Positions 36,036 through 45,413 of a stretch of 64,000 nt of DNA are shown here, one piece after another. Positions within the stretch are counted from its first letter, which is position 1; the number at the start of each line of letters is the position of its first letter. The notes beneath the pieces were generated by a model. The model saw only the letters and a program-made list of their open reading frames with translations. It was not told the origin of the DNA and searched no databases. The position numbers and the translations under genes were made by a program. This DNA is from CAINVV01 sp963663675 (GTDB taxonomy: Bacteria; Bacteroidota; Bacteroidia; Bacteroidales; Prolixibacteraceae), in contig OY760498.1 in the NCBI GenBank assembly GCA_963663675.1, positions 868,001 through 932,000 on the forward strand. The letters run 5' to 3'.

Positions 36036-38495
36036 TTAAAATTCGATTGTCATGCCCAGTAGATAGCTGATTCCTGCTTGTGGGAAGTAGCCGTCCATTT
36101 TTCCCCTGGTGCCTTCACTGTAGTAGGAATATACCCATCCATTTGATTCATATTGCGCATTGAACAGGTTGTTGATTGTTGCATAGAGCGCCCATTTCTT
36201 TAGTTGTTTTACCGGCAGATTGTAATCAAATTTTAAATTATTGACAAAATAGCTGTTTAGCGAACGATCAATGCTGGAAGTATTGTCGAGAAATTGCCTG
36301 CTGACATAGATGGACTGAATCCTGACAGTCAGGTCTTTGGTTGTTTCCCAGGAAAGGTTGCTTCCGGCTGTAACCGCCGGGGAAAATGATATGTCGGTGA
36401 TCCCCAGGTCTTTGGAAATCTGGCTTCCCCAGTTGTCCCAGTCGTCAATATATTCCACAAAATCTCTGATTTTATTCCTGCTCAGGGTGATATTGTGCTC
36501 CCATCTCAGATTTTTTGAGATTCTCAGGCTCCCGGTATATTCAATCCCCATCCTGAAGCTTTCCGGTACATTGGTCATTATGGGCGAGCCGACATCATTG
36601 ATTCTGCCGGTTAGTATTAACTGGTCGCGGTAGATCATATCGTACAAATTGATGCTAAAATTATAGTTTCTGAATTCACGTTTGTATCCGAGTTCAAAAT
36701 CATGCAATTTCTCCTGTGTAGGGGCAGGTGATGAAGGATCGGCATCTGTATAGTTACTCCTGTTTGGTTCTCTGTGAGCATTGCCATAAGAGAAATAGAG
36801 GCTTTGATGATCCCGGAAGGTGTAATAGGCTCCTGCTTTTGGATTCAGAAAGTCGAACAGGTGAGTCTGATCAAGATTTCTTAAATTGTCATCAATACCG
36901 GTGATGCTGTAATCTATGTGACGATACTGCAAATCAGCGTATAAGGATAGCTTGCGGGATAGTTGATAATTTATTTTAGCAAAAATGTTAAAATCCTTTT
37001 TCAACCCTTTGGATCTGTACCATTCGTGGTTAACCGGAGTGTCGCCATAGTATTGCGCCCAGATTACTTTACCAAAATTATCGCCTGAATAATTGTTCCA
37101 GGCAGTTCCGACGATCAACTCGGTTTTATTCTCTTTATAGCGTAAAGAGCCAACGACGCCATAAAAATCATTGTCCAGCCATTTCCTTCGTATTAAATCG
37201 GTTTCATTGATGACTGAATCACCAATAGTTATCGGATTCATTTGATAATCTGGCAGTACCTGGTTCTGCCTGTACTCTTCATAATAGCCTCTTCCGTAGG
37301 TATAATGCATTGAAGCATTTGCACTTAACCTGTTATCAAACTGATGTGAGAAATGAAGTTGGTAATGATCCTGCTGGTAATTGTCTGTTTCATTGTCATA
37401 AAATGATACTGATCCGTCTTTCCCGTAAATAATTCCGGCCGGATTATAGGTTCTGTCATTTTCCAGCATGGTTGAGGGTACACCGTACCAAGCCTGGTAA
37501 GTTTTCTCCTTTCCGGAGAATAAAACGGCTTTCATCATAGTTTTTTCTGTAAAATATCCTCCTGACAGGTAAAAGGACTGGAGGTCACTGGATGCCCTGT
37601 GAACATAACCATCAGAACTGATTTTTGACAGCCTTGCTTCCACAATAAATTTCCCGCCAATCAGCCCGGATCCAACCATCACTGAATTTTTAAGGGTATT
37701 GAAACTGCCTGCTGCAGAACTCCAGCTTGCATAGCTTTTTTGATTCAGACTGCTGGTCTGCATATTGATAGTCCCTCCAAAGGCGCCTGCACCGTTGGTA
37801 GAACTTCCTACTCCTCTCTGCACCTGGATGTTATCAGTTGAAGTCGCAATATCCGGCATATCCACAAAGTAGACTGCATGTGATTCTGCATCATTCAGTG
37901 GTATTCCGTTTACCGTCATATTGATCCGGTTGGCATCGCTTCCCCTGATTCTGAAATTTGTGTATCCTATGCCAGTCCCTGCGTCTGATGTTGCAACTAG
38001 AGATGGCGTCAGACTTAGCAGATAGGGCATATCCTGCCCCGTATATTTTTCGGAAAGTTTTCCGACATCCAGGGTGGCGAAAGCTACCGGAGTTCTGTTA
38101 CCGGCCCTTGTTGCAGACACAATGACATCCTCCGTCAGGATCTCTGAGGGCTCAAGTGTGATTGAAATCAGATTGTCCCCCGGTATTAAATTTAATTTTG
38201 ATTTATAGGTTGAATATCCTACAAATGAAACAGTTATCTGGCATTTGTTGTCTTTGATGCCATCTATTTTGAATTGTCCCATTCCGTCTGTAGCCAAAAT
38301 TTTGTTCTGACTTTCGATTCTGACTGTTGCACCGGGAAGGGTTTCACCACCGGTTGAAAGTACTTTTCCATGCACGTTGAACTGGGCTGAAATTTGTCCG
38401 GTTGTAAAAGCAAAAATGAAGGCAAGCAAAATGGACTTTATCCATAGAGTCCCTTTACCTGTGCTATGGCTCTGTGTTGAAAATGTGTGCTTCAT
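36036..38495 (-). CDS. TonB-dependent receptor under TPP riboswitch control (probable thiamin receptor)
   Basis: This 819-residue protein has a signal peptide (ILLAFIFAFTTGQISAQ) and a carboxypeptidase-regulatory-like domain (FNVHGKVLSTGGETLPGATVRIES). A TonB plug follows with DVIVSATRAGNRTPVAFATLD, FRIRGSDANRINMTVNGIPLNDAESHAVYFVDMPDI and RGVGSSTNGAGAFGGTINMQ, then a barrel ending LLGMTIEF. The gene is preceded at 38578-38660 by a TPP riboswitch. Outer-membrane receptors controlled by thiamin pyrophosphate riboswitches in Bacteroidota were proposed as thiamin transporters, so thiamin or a precursor is the likely ligand. No other thiamin gene is adjacent. The ligand assignment is inference from regulation. 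Confidence 0.88.
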   Translation of the reverse strand: MKHTFSTQSHSTGKGTLWIKSILLAFIFAFTTGQISAQFNVHGKVLSTGGETLPGATVRIESQNKILATDGMGQFKIDGIKDNKCQITVSFVGYSTYKSKLNLIPGDNLISITLEPSEILTEDVIVSATRAGNRTPVAFATLDVGKLSEKYTGQDMPYLLSLTPSLVATSDAGTGIGYTNFRIRGSDANRINMTVNGIPLNDAESHAVYFVDMPDIATSTDNIQVQRGVGSSTNGAGAFGGTINMQTSSLNQKSYASWSSAAGSFNTLKNSVMVGSGLIGGKFIVEARLSKISSDGYVHRASSDLQSFYLSGGYFTEKTMMKAVLFSGKEKTYQAWYGVPSTMLENDRTYNPAGIIYGKDGSVSFYDNETDNYQQDHYQLHFSHQFDNRLSANASMHYTYGRGYYEEYRQNQVLPDYQMNPITIGDSVINETDLIRRKWLDNDFYGVVGSLRYKENKTELIVGTAWNNYSGDNFGKVIWAQYYGDTPVNHEWYRSKGLKKDFNIFAKINYQLSRKLSLYADLQYRHIDYSITGIDDNLRNLDQTHLFDFLNPKAGAYYTFRDHQSLYFSYGNAHREPNRSNYTDADPSSPAPTQEKLHDFELGYKREFRNYNFSINLYDMIYRDQLILTGRINDVGSPIMTNVPESFRMGIEYTGSLRISKNLRWEHNITLSRNKIRDFVEYIDDWDNWGSQISKDLGITDISFSPAVTAGSNLSWETTKDLTVRIQSIYVSRQFLDNTSSIDRSLNSYFVNNLKFDYNLPVKQLKKWALYATINNLFNAQYESNGWVYSYYSEGTRGKMDGYFPQAGISYLLGMTIEF

Positions 38496-38860
38496 CTCTT
38501 AAAATCAATTAGTTAAACAATGATATAAGAGGTATTGAAGAAAGTCCCGACGGAGATACTATTGCAATGGAAATTTCATTTTCCCTTTCCGGCATTACCC
38601 GGACAGGTTCGATGGGTTTGATCTCAGCCTGTAATTTAAGGCACCCCTTATTCTGCTGCAAAGATACACAAATGAAACCCTCATGAACTATAGTTCTCAA
38701 AAAAAATTGTGAATTTTCGTGAGGGTTCCATGAGTACGATTTAATGTTCAAAATATTAACAATGATATTTGCGAGTGAATTGAAGAATAATAAATGGAAA
38801 TTAGAAATTGATGATTACCTTTAATTCCCCAGTTTTTGGGAATAAAAACCACTTACCAAC
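38496..38860. other. Divergent intergenic region containing the TPP riboswitch
   Basis: The 365 bp between the receptor gene and the esterase gene have the riboswitch as their main feature. An open frame overlapping it on the same strand is a shadow. Promoters for either gene could not be identified securely. Confidence 0.6.
38578..38660 (-). promoter_or_regulatory. TPP (thiamin pyrophosphate) riboswitch
   Basis: On the minus strand the sequence reads AAGGGGTGCC, then CAGGCTGAGAT, AAACCCATCGAACCTG, and CCGGGTAATGCCGG followed by AAAGGGAAAA. These are, in order, the conserved THI-box segments: the GGGGTGC start, CTGAGA, ACCC/GAACCTG and the TAATGCC-GG-AGGGA end. The spacing is normal. It lies about 85 bp upstream of the receptor start codon, so it should repress the receptor when TPP is abundant. 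I cannot tell whether it acts by termination or by blocking translation. Confidence 0.92.
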
Positions 38861-39739
38861 ATGCTTAAAATGAAAAAATTAATCTCCAGTATCATTGTCT
38901 TAGCCATTATCTGGCCTGCAATTTCGAGAGCTCAATCCGGTGGAAAGGTCTTTGATAACCTGTCACTGCCCAGTAAAATTCTGAAAATGGACAGGAAATT
39001 TGCAATTTATCTCCCGGAAGACTACGAATCTTCAAAGCGCAGTTATCCGGTTCTTTATCTTTTACATGGTTCAGGAGATGACCACACCGGCTGGGTTCAG
39101 TTTGGGGAAGTCAAAAATATTGCGGATAAGGCAATCCGTGAGGGCAAATGTACTGCGATGATCATTGTGATGCCGGATGGCCAGACTGGTCAGCGGGGCT
39201 ATTTTAACAGCCCTAAAGGCGACTGGAATTACGAAGATTTCTTTTTCCAGGAGCTGATGCCTTACGTTGAGAAAACATACCGGGTCAAAGCAGAAAAGAG
39301 GTACAGGGCTATCTCGGGCCTTTCAATGGGTGGTGGCGGAACGTTTATGTATGCTTTACACCATCCTGAGCTATTTTCATCGGCTTGCCCGATGAGCGCT
39401 TATGTCGGTCCGGTTTCAGCTGAAGAGGCTGCCAAGCGTTTCGAACAGCAATACCCCGGGCTTTCAAAGGAAGACCAGGCAAAATATTTGGCGAGGCACA
39501 GTGCGCTGGAATTGGTTAATGCTATGCCGGTCGATCAGAAGAAAGCCGTCAGGTGGTACATTGACTGCGGGGATGATGATTTCTTATTTGAAGGAAATTC
39601 ATTGATTCATATTGCGATGCGCAAGAAGGATATTCCCCATGAATACCGCGTAAGGGATGGAGGACATACCTGGACTTACTGGCGCGAATCACTGGGCACG
39701 GTTTTGGAATTCGTATCGCAGAGCTTTCATCAGTACTAA
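38861..39739 (+). CDS. Exported esterase of the esterase D/acetyl-esterase type
   Basis: This 292-residue protein has a signal peptide (MKKLISSIIVLAIIWPAISRAQ, starting best at 38870; the ATG at 38861 adds three residues). It has an alpha/beta-hydrolase core: PVLYLLHGSGDDHTGW (oxyanion region), SGLSMGGGG with nucleophile Ser155, an acidic DCGDDDF segment, and the terminal His in DGGHTWTYW. This resembles carbohydrate acetyl or feruloyl esterases and the IroE/Fes-like group. A role in removing acyl groups from plant polysaccharides is plausible but not proven. The next gene, a Tat-exported TIM-barrel protein, is co-oriented 41 bp downstream. Confidence 0.88.
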   Translation: MLKMKKLISSIIVLAIIWPAISRAQSGGKVFDNLSLPSKILKMDRKFAIYLPEDYESSKRSYPVLYLLHGSGDDHTGWVQFGEVKNIADKAIREGKCTAMIIVMPDGQTGQRGYFNSPKGDWNYEDFFFQELMPYVEKTYRVKAEKRYRAISGLSMGGGGTFMYALHHPELFSSACPMSAYVGPVSAEEAAKRFEQQYPGLSKEDQAKYLARHSALELVNAMPVDQKKAVRWYIDCGDDDFLFEGNSLIHIAMRKKDIPHEYRVRDGGHTWTYWRESLGTVLEFVSQSFHQY

Positions 39740-39780
39740 TATCAATTTAAATTTAAATATTAGTTAATTAGCATTATAAT

Positions 39781-40686
39781 ATGAGAACAACTCGCAGGTC
39801 TTTCATTCAGAATAGTGCTGTCCTGCTGGCCGGCAGCGCACTATTGTCTAAAGCGGCATTTGCCGTTTCCAATTCTTCAGAGATTGTAGGAATTCAGTTG
39901 TATTCAGTCCGTGATGACATGAAAAAGGATCCTTTGGGAACCTTGACGCAGTTAGCTAAAATGGGATATAAATACGTTGAGCATGCCAACTATGTTGACC
40001 GTAAATTCTATGGCTACGCTGCTCCTGAGTTCAAAAAAATACTCGATGGCCTTGGTTTGAAAATGCCAAGTGGCCATACGGTTATGGGCAAAAATCATTG
40101 GGATGCAGTTAAAAAGGATTTTTCTGATTCCTGGAAATATACGGTTGAGGATGCAGCTTATATGGGTCAGAAATATGTGATTAGTCCATGGATGGATGAA
40201 TCAATGCGAAAAACTTACGATGATATGGTGAGTTATCTTGAAGTTTTTAATAAATGCGGAGAATTGTGCCAAAAGTCAGGTATGAAGTTTGGATATCATA
40301 ACCACTGGGCTGAGTTTACTGAGAAACTGAACGGAACAAAGCTCTTTGACATCATGATGATGAAACTTGATGTCAACAAGGTTGTTATGCAGCTTGATAT
40401 AGGCAACATGTACATCGGCGGTGCCAAAGCGCTGGATGTAATCGGGAAATATCCCGGGAAATTTGAGCTGATCCATGTAAAGGACGAAATTGCGGTTGAT
40501 ACCAAAGAAAAATATGAGAGTGCCATACTGGGCAGGGGTATCATTCCTGTAAAGGAAGTTCTTGACATTTGCAGGAAAACAGGTGGAACCAAAGTTTTTA
40601 TTATCGAACAGGAGTCTTACCAGGGTAAAACGCCACTCTCATGCGTGAAAGAGGATTATGATAATATGAAAAAATGGGGTTACTAA
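39781..40686 (+). CDS. Tat-exported sugar phosphate isomerase/epimerase-like protein
   Basis: The N terminus MRTTRRSFIQNSAVLLAGSALLSKAAFA is a twin-arginine signal (RRSFIQ). The rest matches the xylose-isomerase-like TIM-barrel family: IVGIQLYSVRDDMKKDPLGTL, KMGYKYVEHANYV, FGYHNHWAEF and QLDIGNMYIGG, with metal-ligand-like His, Asp and Glu residues (FIIEQESY). These periplasmic proteins may isomerise or epimerise sugars, but the specific reaction is unknown. Length 301 residues is typical. A strong bidirectional terminator follows, and the esterase gene upstream may share its transcript. Confidence 0.86.
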   Translation: MRTTRRSFIQNSAVLLAGSALLSKAAFAVSNSSEIVGIQLYSVRDDMKKDPLGTLTQLAKMGYKYVEHANYVDRKFYGYAAPEFKKILDGLGLKMPSGHTVMGKNHWDAVKKDFSDSWKYTVEDAAYMGQKYVISPWMDESMRKTYDDMVSYLEVFNKCGELCQKSGMKFGYHNHWAEFTEKLNGTKLFDIMMMKLDVNKVVMQLDIGNMYIGGAKALDVIGKYPGKFELIHVKDEIAVDTKEKYESAILGRGIIPVKEVLDICRKTGGTKVFIIEQESYQGKTPLSCVKEDYDNMKKWGY

Positions 40687-40705
40687 AAGTGTGATTATCG
40701 TAAAC

Positions 40706-40740
40706 AAAAAAACCGAAAGAATTTGTCTTTCGGTTTTTTT
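40706..40740. terminator. Bidirectional rho-independent terminator
   Basis: CCGAAAGA and TCTTTCGG pair around a 5-nt loop, flanked by runs of A and T that extend the stem. It separates the convergent TIM-barrel and acyl-CoA ligase genes. Confidence 0.92.
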
Positions 40741-40758
40741 GTCAGTTAATAGATCCTG

Positions 40759-42669
40759 TTATTTGTTCCACTTTTGCAAAGCTGTAATATTTTGCTGATT
40801 GACAATGTTCTTTGCTTCAGGAGTATAAAGAAAGTTTATATCAGCATTGTAATGTTCTGTAATTTTTCCCCTCACCATTTTCATCGTACTGTTTAGCATG
40901 TGATTATGTTCGGTAAATGCCTCAGGAAGAATGGCAATTGAGACTGGCAGCCACCTTTCGGGGAACATGTTTTCATATTTTCCACCCTTCTTGTATTGAT
41001 CGACTTCATGCCGGATCATCTCCAATGCCTTTTGATATCCGGCTTCGCTCATCAGTGATATTCCGTGTTTTTCCAGCTGTCTTTTAATCTCGGAAATATT
41101 TGGAACAAACAGACCGACTGTGTAAGGATTCTGATTGTTGTACAACATCGCCTGCTCGATGATAGGAGACTGATCGACAATTGCTTCTTCAATTCCCTCC
41201 GGGCTGTATTTTTCACCGTCATTGCCAATCAAAAGGCTCTTGAACCGGCCCATGACATAAAGGAAGTCATCTTTTGAAATATAACCCATATCACCTGTAT
41301 GCAACCAGCCGTCTACAATTGTTTCACTGGTAGATTTCGGATTCAGCCAGTAGCCTTTCATGACATTTCCGCCTTTGACAATGATTTCGCCCTTTTGTCC
41401 TTTGGGTAATTCATTGTTGTCACTGTCGACTATTTTTGCCTCCAGGTGTGCAACAATTTTTCCTGAAGATCCAAATTTTACTGCTTTTGGAGAATTGGCT
41501 GAAATGATGGGAGAAGCTTCCGTAAGTCCATATCCCTGGTAAACGGGAATCCCTACTGCACTGAAAAATCTTTGCAATTCAATATCCAGAAGCGCACCGC
41601 CTCCAATAAAGAACTTCAGGTTGCCGCCAAAATTTTCACGAATTTTTGAGAATATGATTTTATCGTAAAGCAGGACCAGTGGTTTTAAAAAAATTCTCCA
41701 TCCTTTGCCTTTGTTCCAACCATCGCCATTGTACGCATAGCCAACTTTCAGCGCATGGTTAAACAACCTTTCAGTCGTTGCCCCCTTTGCCTGGATTCCT
41801 TTCTCAATATTTTTCCGGAAATTTTTGGATATGGCAGGGACACTCATCATGATTGCCGGCTTAATCTCCTTGATGTTTAGTGGAACATTGCGCAGTGTTT
41901 CCAATGGGGTCTTGCCATTTTGAATCGAAGCGACTGAGGCTCCTTTCATCATGAAAGTGTAGAGGCAGGCAGTATGTGCGAAAGAATGGTCCCAGGGCAA
42001 AGTCGCCAGGGTGATGTAATCAGGATAAATTTCCAGTACCGAATGGGCCTGAATTACGTTGATGGCATAATTATTCTGGGTTAGCATAATACCTTTGGGA
42101 TCAGCGGTTGTACCTGAGGTATAGGAAATGTTGACAACATCATCGGGCTGTATATTTTGCCAGATTTGTTCAAATGCCTGTTTATTCTCCTCTTTGGATA
42201 AAAACGCTATCCCTTTTTTTACAACATCGGCATAATTGACCTCTTTTGAATTTGGACTGGCATTACCATCCATGAGAATGATTTTCTCCAGATTTGGAAG
42301 CTGGTCAATAATTTCTGCAAGTTTGGAAGCCTGACCGGCTGAAATTATCATCATTTTAGTACCTGAATGCTCAATCCTGAATTTTAATTCTGAAGGTTCC
42401 AGTTTAACTGACAGTGGAACATTGATCCCTCCGCAGTATAGGATGGAAAGTTCACTGATTAACCAATAATTTCGTCCCTCAGACAAAAGTCCTGCTCGTT
42501 CTCCTTTTTTCAGGCCCAGAGCCATTAGTCCGGCGCCGAACTGATAAACTGCCTGCTGAATATCTCTGTAGGAGGATGGTTCGTATTTATCGGTTAATTT
42601 CTCCCAGAGCAATGGATTCTCAGGGAACTTCTGAACACTTGTTTCAAAAAGCTCGATTAATGTTTTCAT
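40759..42669 (-). CDS. Long-chain fatty acid-CoA ligase (AMP-binding)
   Basis: This 636-residue member of the adenylate-forming superfamily activates a fatty acid with ATP and transfers it to CoA. Its AMP-binding signature is SYTSGTTADPKGIMLTQNNY, followed by YQGYGLTEASPIISANS and GWLHTGDMGYIS with the ATP/AMP-contacting residues, and a C-terminal lid domain (FLYVMGRFKSLLIGNDGEKYSPEGIEEAIV). The N terminus MKTLIELFETSVQKFPENPLL is typical of bacterial long-chain acyl-CoA synthetases. The acyl chain length preference cannot be read. It stands alone and is convergent with the TIM-barrel gene. Confidence 0.93.
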   Translation of the reverse strand: MKTLIELFETSVQKFPENPLLWEKLTDKYEPSSYRDIQQAVYQFGAGLMALGLKKGERAGLLSEGRNYWLISELSILYCGGINVPLSVKLEPSELKFRIEHSGTKMMIISAGQASKLAEIIDQLPNLEKIILMDGNASPNSKEVNYADVVKKGIAFLSKEENKQAFEQIWQNIQPDDVVNISYTSGTTADPKGIMLTQNNYAINVIQAHSVLEIYPDYITLATLPWDHSFAHTACLYTFMMKGASVASIQNGKTPLETLRNVPLNIKEIKPAIMMSVPAISKNFRKNIEKGIQAKGATTERLFNHALKVGYAYNGDGWNKGKGWRIFLKPLVLLYDKIIFSKIRENFGGNLKFFIGGGALLDIELQRFFSAVGIPVYQGYGLTEASPIISANSPKAVKFGSSGKIVAHLEAKIVDSDNNELPKGQKGEIIVKGGNVMKGYWLNPKSTSETIVDGWLHTGDMGYISKDDFLYVMGRFKSLLIGNDGEKYSPEGIEEAIVDQSPIIEQAMLYNNQNPYTVGLFVPNISEIKRQLEKHGISLMSEAGYQKALEMIRHEVDQYKKGGKYENMFPERWLPVSIAILPEAFTEHNHMLNSTMKMVRGKITEHYNADINFLYTPEAKNIVNQQNITALQKWNK

Positions 42670-42788
42670 TTGTCAATAAATTGCTTTTCAGTTGCCAAAA
42701 GGAATACCCAAAGAATCTTTTTCGGTTGGTGTGAAAACCTCCTCACGGGTATTTCATAATTTGGCTCTTATGCGTAAATCAGCCACGA

Positions 42789-42812
42789 AAATATCAATTT
42801 TTATTGATATTT
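42789..42812. other. AT-rich hairpin between galM and the acyl-CoA ligase gene
   Basis: AAATATCAAT-TTTT-ATTGATATTT is a perfect 10-bp inverted repeat. It is about 95 bp beyond the galM stop, and the T tract after it on the minus strand is short, so termination is uncertain. Confidence 0.35.
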
Positions 42813-42906
42813 CTTTTTCTACATAGGTTATAGTGATATGTCACATTCCCCCCAAAAAAATCCCGGGTAAGTATTGATAGTTGTAAAATGCTGCTATTTA
42901 ATTATT

Positions 42907-43962
42907 TCAGTCGAGAGTTGTTTCAAACAGAAAAGTCGTTTTCGATCTGTAAGTATCTCCCGGACGTAAAGTGGTTGTTGGGAAGTCCGGGTGGTTGGGA
43001 GAGTCAGCGTAATGTTGTGTCTCAAGTGCCACACCAGTATATCGGCCATAAGTTGGTCCTGTCTTGCTTTTTATGGTGGGAATATAATATCCTGTGTAGA
43101 GTTGAAGTGCCGGTTCAGTTGTGGAAACAGTAATTTTCCTTCCTGAAGTATCTTCATGTAATATCCCTGCAACGACCATTTTATGATTAGGATTGTCAAG
43201 AACATAGTTGAGGTCGTATCCGTCAGGAAGTTCACCAATATCCGCTCCCAGTGTTTTCGCAACTGTAAAATCAAACGGAGAACCTGCAACATTGGCAATT
43301 TCACCGGTAGGAATTAAATCTGGTGTAGTTACAGTTCTACTTTTACTGTTAACTTGTAATTTGTGGTTCAAAATATTCTCTTTGCAACCAGTGAGATTAA
43401 AGTAGGTGTGATTGGTGAGATTAACAACAGTTGGTTTGTCAGTTACTGCTTTATACTCAACCTGAAGTTCATTTTTGTGCGTTAATTTGTATAAAATGGT
43501 GACATCAAGGTTACCCGGATATCCTTCTTCCAGGTGCACACTCCGGTATTTTAATTCCAGTCCGACAAAATCTGGCATTTCAATGGTTTTTGGTACCCAG
43601 ACCATCTTGTCAAATCCTGTCTTCCCACCATGCAACTGGTGAGGTCCATGATTGATGCTTAATTGATAGTTCAAACCATCCAGGTCAAATTTTGCGTTCC
43701 CGATCCGGTTGCAGTATCTTCCGCATACTGCCCCAAAGTAAGGATAACCGGCAAGATATTCTTCTGAAAGGTATTCTTCAAGAGTATTGAAGCCAAGAAC
43801 AATATTTTCCTTTTCCCCTTTCTTATCTGCCATCTCAACAGATGTGATAATAGCCCCGTAATTGGTGATTTTTACGATAATCCCGTTAGGATTAACAAGT
43901 GTAAAGAGAAAAATTTTTTCTCCCCTTGGGCTCTGTCCGAAAATCTCTTTTTTGATATTCAT
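42907..43962 (-). CDS. galM: Aldose 1-epimerase (mutarotase)
   Basis: GalM interconverts the alpha and beta anomers of hexoses. Visible motifs are the N-terminal YGAIITSVEMADKKGEKENIVLGF, HGPHQLHGGKTGFDKMVW, the catalytic-His segment NLTNHTYFNL and GVALETQHYADSPNHPDFP with the catalytic Glu. The ATG at 43962 (MNIKKEIFGQ) gives 351 residues, normal for the family. An ATG at 43992 adds ten. There is no signal peptide. The upstream gap to the metallophosphatase gene is long and carries inverted repeats. Confidence 0.94.
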   Translation of the reverse strand: MNIKKEIFGQSPRGEKIFLFTLVNPNGIIVKITNYGAIITSVEMADKKGEKENIVLGFNTLEEYLSEEYLAGYPYFGAVCGRYCNRIGNAKFDLDGLNYQLSINHGPHQLHGGKTGFDKMVWVPKTIEMPDFVGLELKYRSVHLEEGYPGNLDVTILYKLTHKNELQVEYKAVTDKPTVVNLTNHTYFNLTGCKENILNHKLQVNSKSRTVTTPDLIPTGEIANVAGSPFDFTVAKTLGADIGELPDGYDLNYVLDNPNHKMVVAGILHEDTSGRKITVSTTEPALQLYTGYYIPTIKSKTGPTYGRYTGVALETQHYADSPNHPDFPTTTLRPGDTYRSKTTFLFETTLD

Positions 43963-44076
43963 GTGTTTAAAATTTGTTTTTAGTTGCCACATGGAATTCG
44001 CATGTTATTATCATCACTGTTGGTGATTCCCAACCATGCTCATTTCATACTTTTTAATTATTATTTAATGTAGTTT

Positions 44077-44131
44077 GGAATTGCCTTGCCGGAGCCTCTT
44101 TTTGAATGAATATTCAAAAAATAGCAATTCC
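44077..44131. repeat. Nested inverted repeat element
   Basis: GGAATTGC (44077-44084) pairs with GCAATTCC (44124-44131), enclosing a second hairpin of TTTTTGAAT-GAAT-ATTCAAAAA (44099-44120) with 9-bp arms. Such a two-tier structure suggests a structured RNA or a protein-binding site. Nothing identifies which strand is transcribed. Confidence 0.5.
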
Positions 44132-44405
44132 ATGATATGCTAATTTTTTCTAAGAAGTACCCATTTTCTCATCCAATAACCTTAGTAATATCTAATTATT
44201 TCTTTCCACAGAAGATGATAAAACTCAATATGAGAAATTACACAAGTCTGCTTAATGCACAAGTCAGTCGGATTCTTTTTTGAAATAATAAAGTTAACTG
44301 TTTAATTTGGAATGTACAGATGTAAGCTTAAACGAATAGAATTTTTTCTGCAATCTCATAAACTGAAATTTTAGCCCGGGTTTATATTTCTAAGACAAAA
44401 ATTTT

Positions 44406-44436
44406 TTTGCAAAATTGATTGATAAACCTAACTTTA
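44406..44436 (+). promoter_or_regulatory. Candidate promoter of the metallophosphatase gene
   Basis: TTTG (44406-44409) and TAACTTTA (44429-44436), with 19-bp spacing, match the consensus except for the final base of the -7 box. Transcription would begin about 44443, 47 bp before the start codon. Confidence 0.45.
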
Positions 44437-44489
44437 CGAAAGTGATCTTACTTCCAGACCCAATCCAATAGGCAACCACATAAAAAAGC

Positions 44490-45410
44490 ATGGGCGGATA
44501 CGACATTATCGGGGATATTCATGGATATGCTTCCTTGTTGAAGCAACTTCTTTCAGAAATGGGTTATAAACGCTCAGATGGTATTTGGCGCCACCCTGAC
44601 AGGAAAGTTATTTTTGTTGGTGATTTTGTCAACCGGGGTCCTGAGATCCGTGAAACTTTATCACTCGTCCGTGGCATGGTTGAAGCGGGGAATGCCCTGG
44701 CTATCCTTGGAAATCACGAATACAGCTCTATCCTCTACCATATTAAGGATGATAATGGAACTTTCATGACCAGGCACATTGCCGGAAACCGCAACCAGAT
44801 TCAAAAAACACTAACTGTCTACAAAAACTTTAATGAGGAATGGATTAGCAACCTTAAGTGGATGAGGACGCTGCCTTTTTTTCTTGACCTGGGTGATATC
44901 AGGGTTGCACACGCCTATTGGAATGATGATGAGATCAATGTTTTAAAATCCTATTTACCTCCTGGTCCACTGAAGAAGAAATTTCTGAGAGAGATGCATG
45001 AAAAGAGGCCTGATATGGCTTCTATAGTTTACAAGTTATTGAAGGGACTCGAATTTAAGTGCCCGAAAGACCTGATTATTAAGTGCAGTAAAGGATTAAG
45101 CCGGAAAGTGTTCACCCTGAACTGGTGGACCGACCCGCAGAATAAAACATTCAGGCAACTTTATTTCGGCAGTAAATTTATATTACCGGATTATCACTTT
45201 CCGGTAGAACTGGCACCATTATACGAACCTTATAGTACCGATCTCCCTATTGTGTTTTTTGGACATTATTGTCTACAGGACGGTGCTCTGATCGTACAGC
45301 AAAATATATGCTGCCTCGACAGTTGCGTTGACACATCGCATAAACTCACTGCCTACCGCTGGAGCGGAGAAAAGCAGTTAAACGCAGAAAATATGGTGGT
45401 TGTTGGATGA
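44490..45410 (+). CDS. Calcineurin-like metallophosphoesterase (PPP/ApaH-like)
   Basis: This 306-residue protein shows the metallophosphoesterase blocks: GDIHGYASLLKQLL (D-x-H-G), VIFVGDFVNRGPEIR (GDxxDRG-like, with Phe-Val-Asn in place of the usual Tyr-Val-Asp) and AILGNHEYSS (GNHE), plus FFGHYC near the C terminus. The dinuclear metal site therefore looks complete. Family members hydrolyse diadenosine polyphosphates, phosphoproteins or other phosphate esters, and the substrate here is unknown. It ends 3 bp before the stop codon of the convergent guaA gene. The second half (about 180-306) is less conserved. Confidence 0.88.
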   Translation: MGGYDIIGDIHGYASLLKQLLSEMGYKRSDGIWRHPDRKVIFVGDFVNRGPEIRETLSLVRGMVEAGNALAILGNHEYSSILYHIKDDNGTFMTRHIAGNRNQIQKTLTVYKNFNEEWISNLKWMRTLPFFLDLGDIRVAHAYWNDDEINVLKSYLPPGPLKKKFLREMHEKRPDMASIVYKLLKGLEFKCPKDLIIKCSKGLSRKVFTLNWWTDPQNKTFRQLYFGSKFILPDYHFPVELAPLYEPYSTDLPIVFFGHYCLQDGALIVQQNICCLDSCVDTSHKLTAYRWSGEKQLNAENMVVVG

Positions 45411-45413
45411 AAT

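Larger units (their letters stand above)
43963..44489. other. 527-bp divergent intergenic region with nested inverted repeats
   Basis: No gene found. It contains nested inverted repeats (44077-44131) and a promoter-like pair for the plus-strand gene (44406-44436). CATGGAATT near 43990 is complementary to AATTCCATG near 44126. Confidence 0.5.

Noticed and set aside
38509..38751. 80-residue frame on the minus strand upstream of the TonB receptor
   Set aside because: It overlaps the TPP riboswitch, so conserved RNA segments explain the sequence better than a protein.
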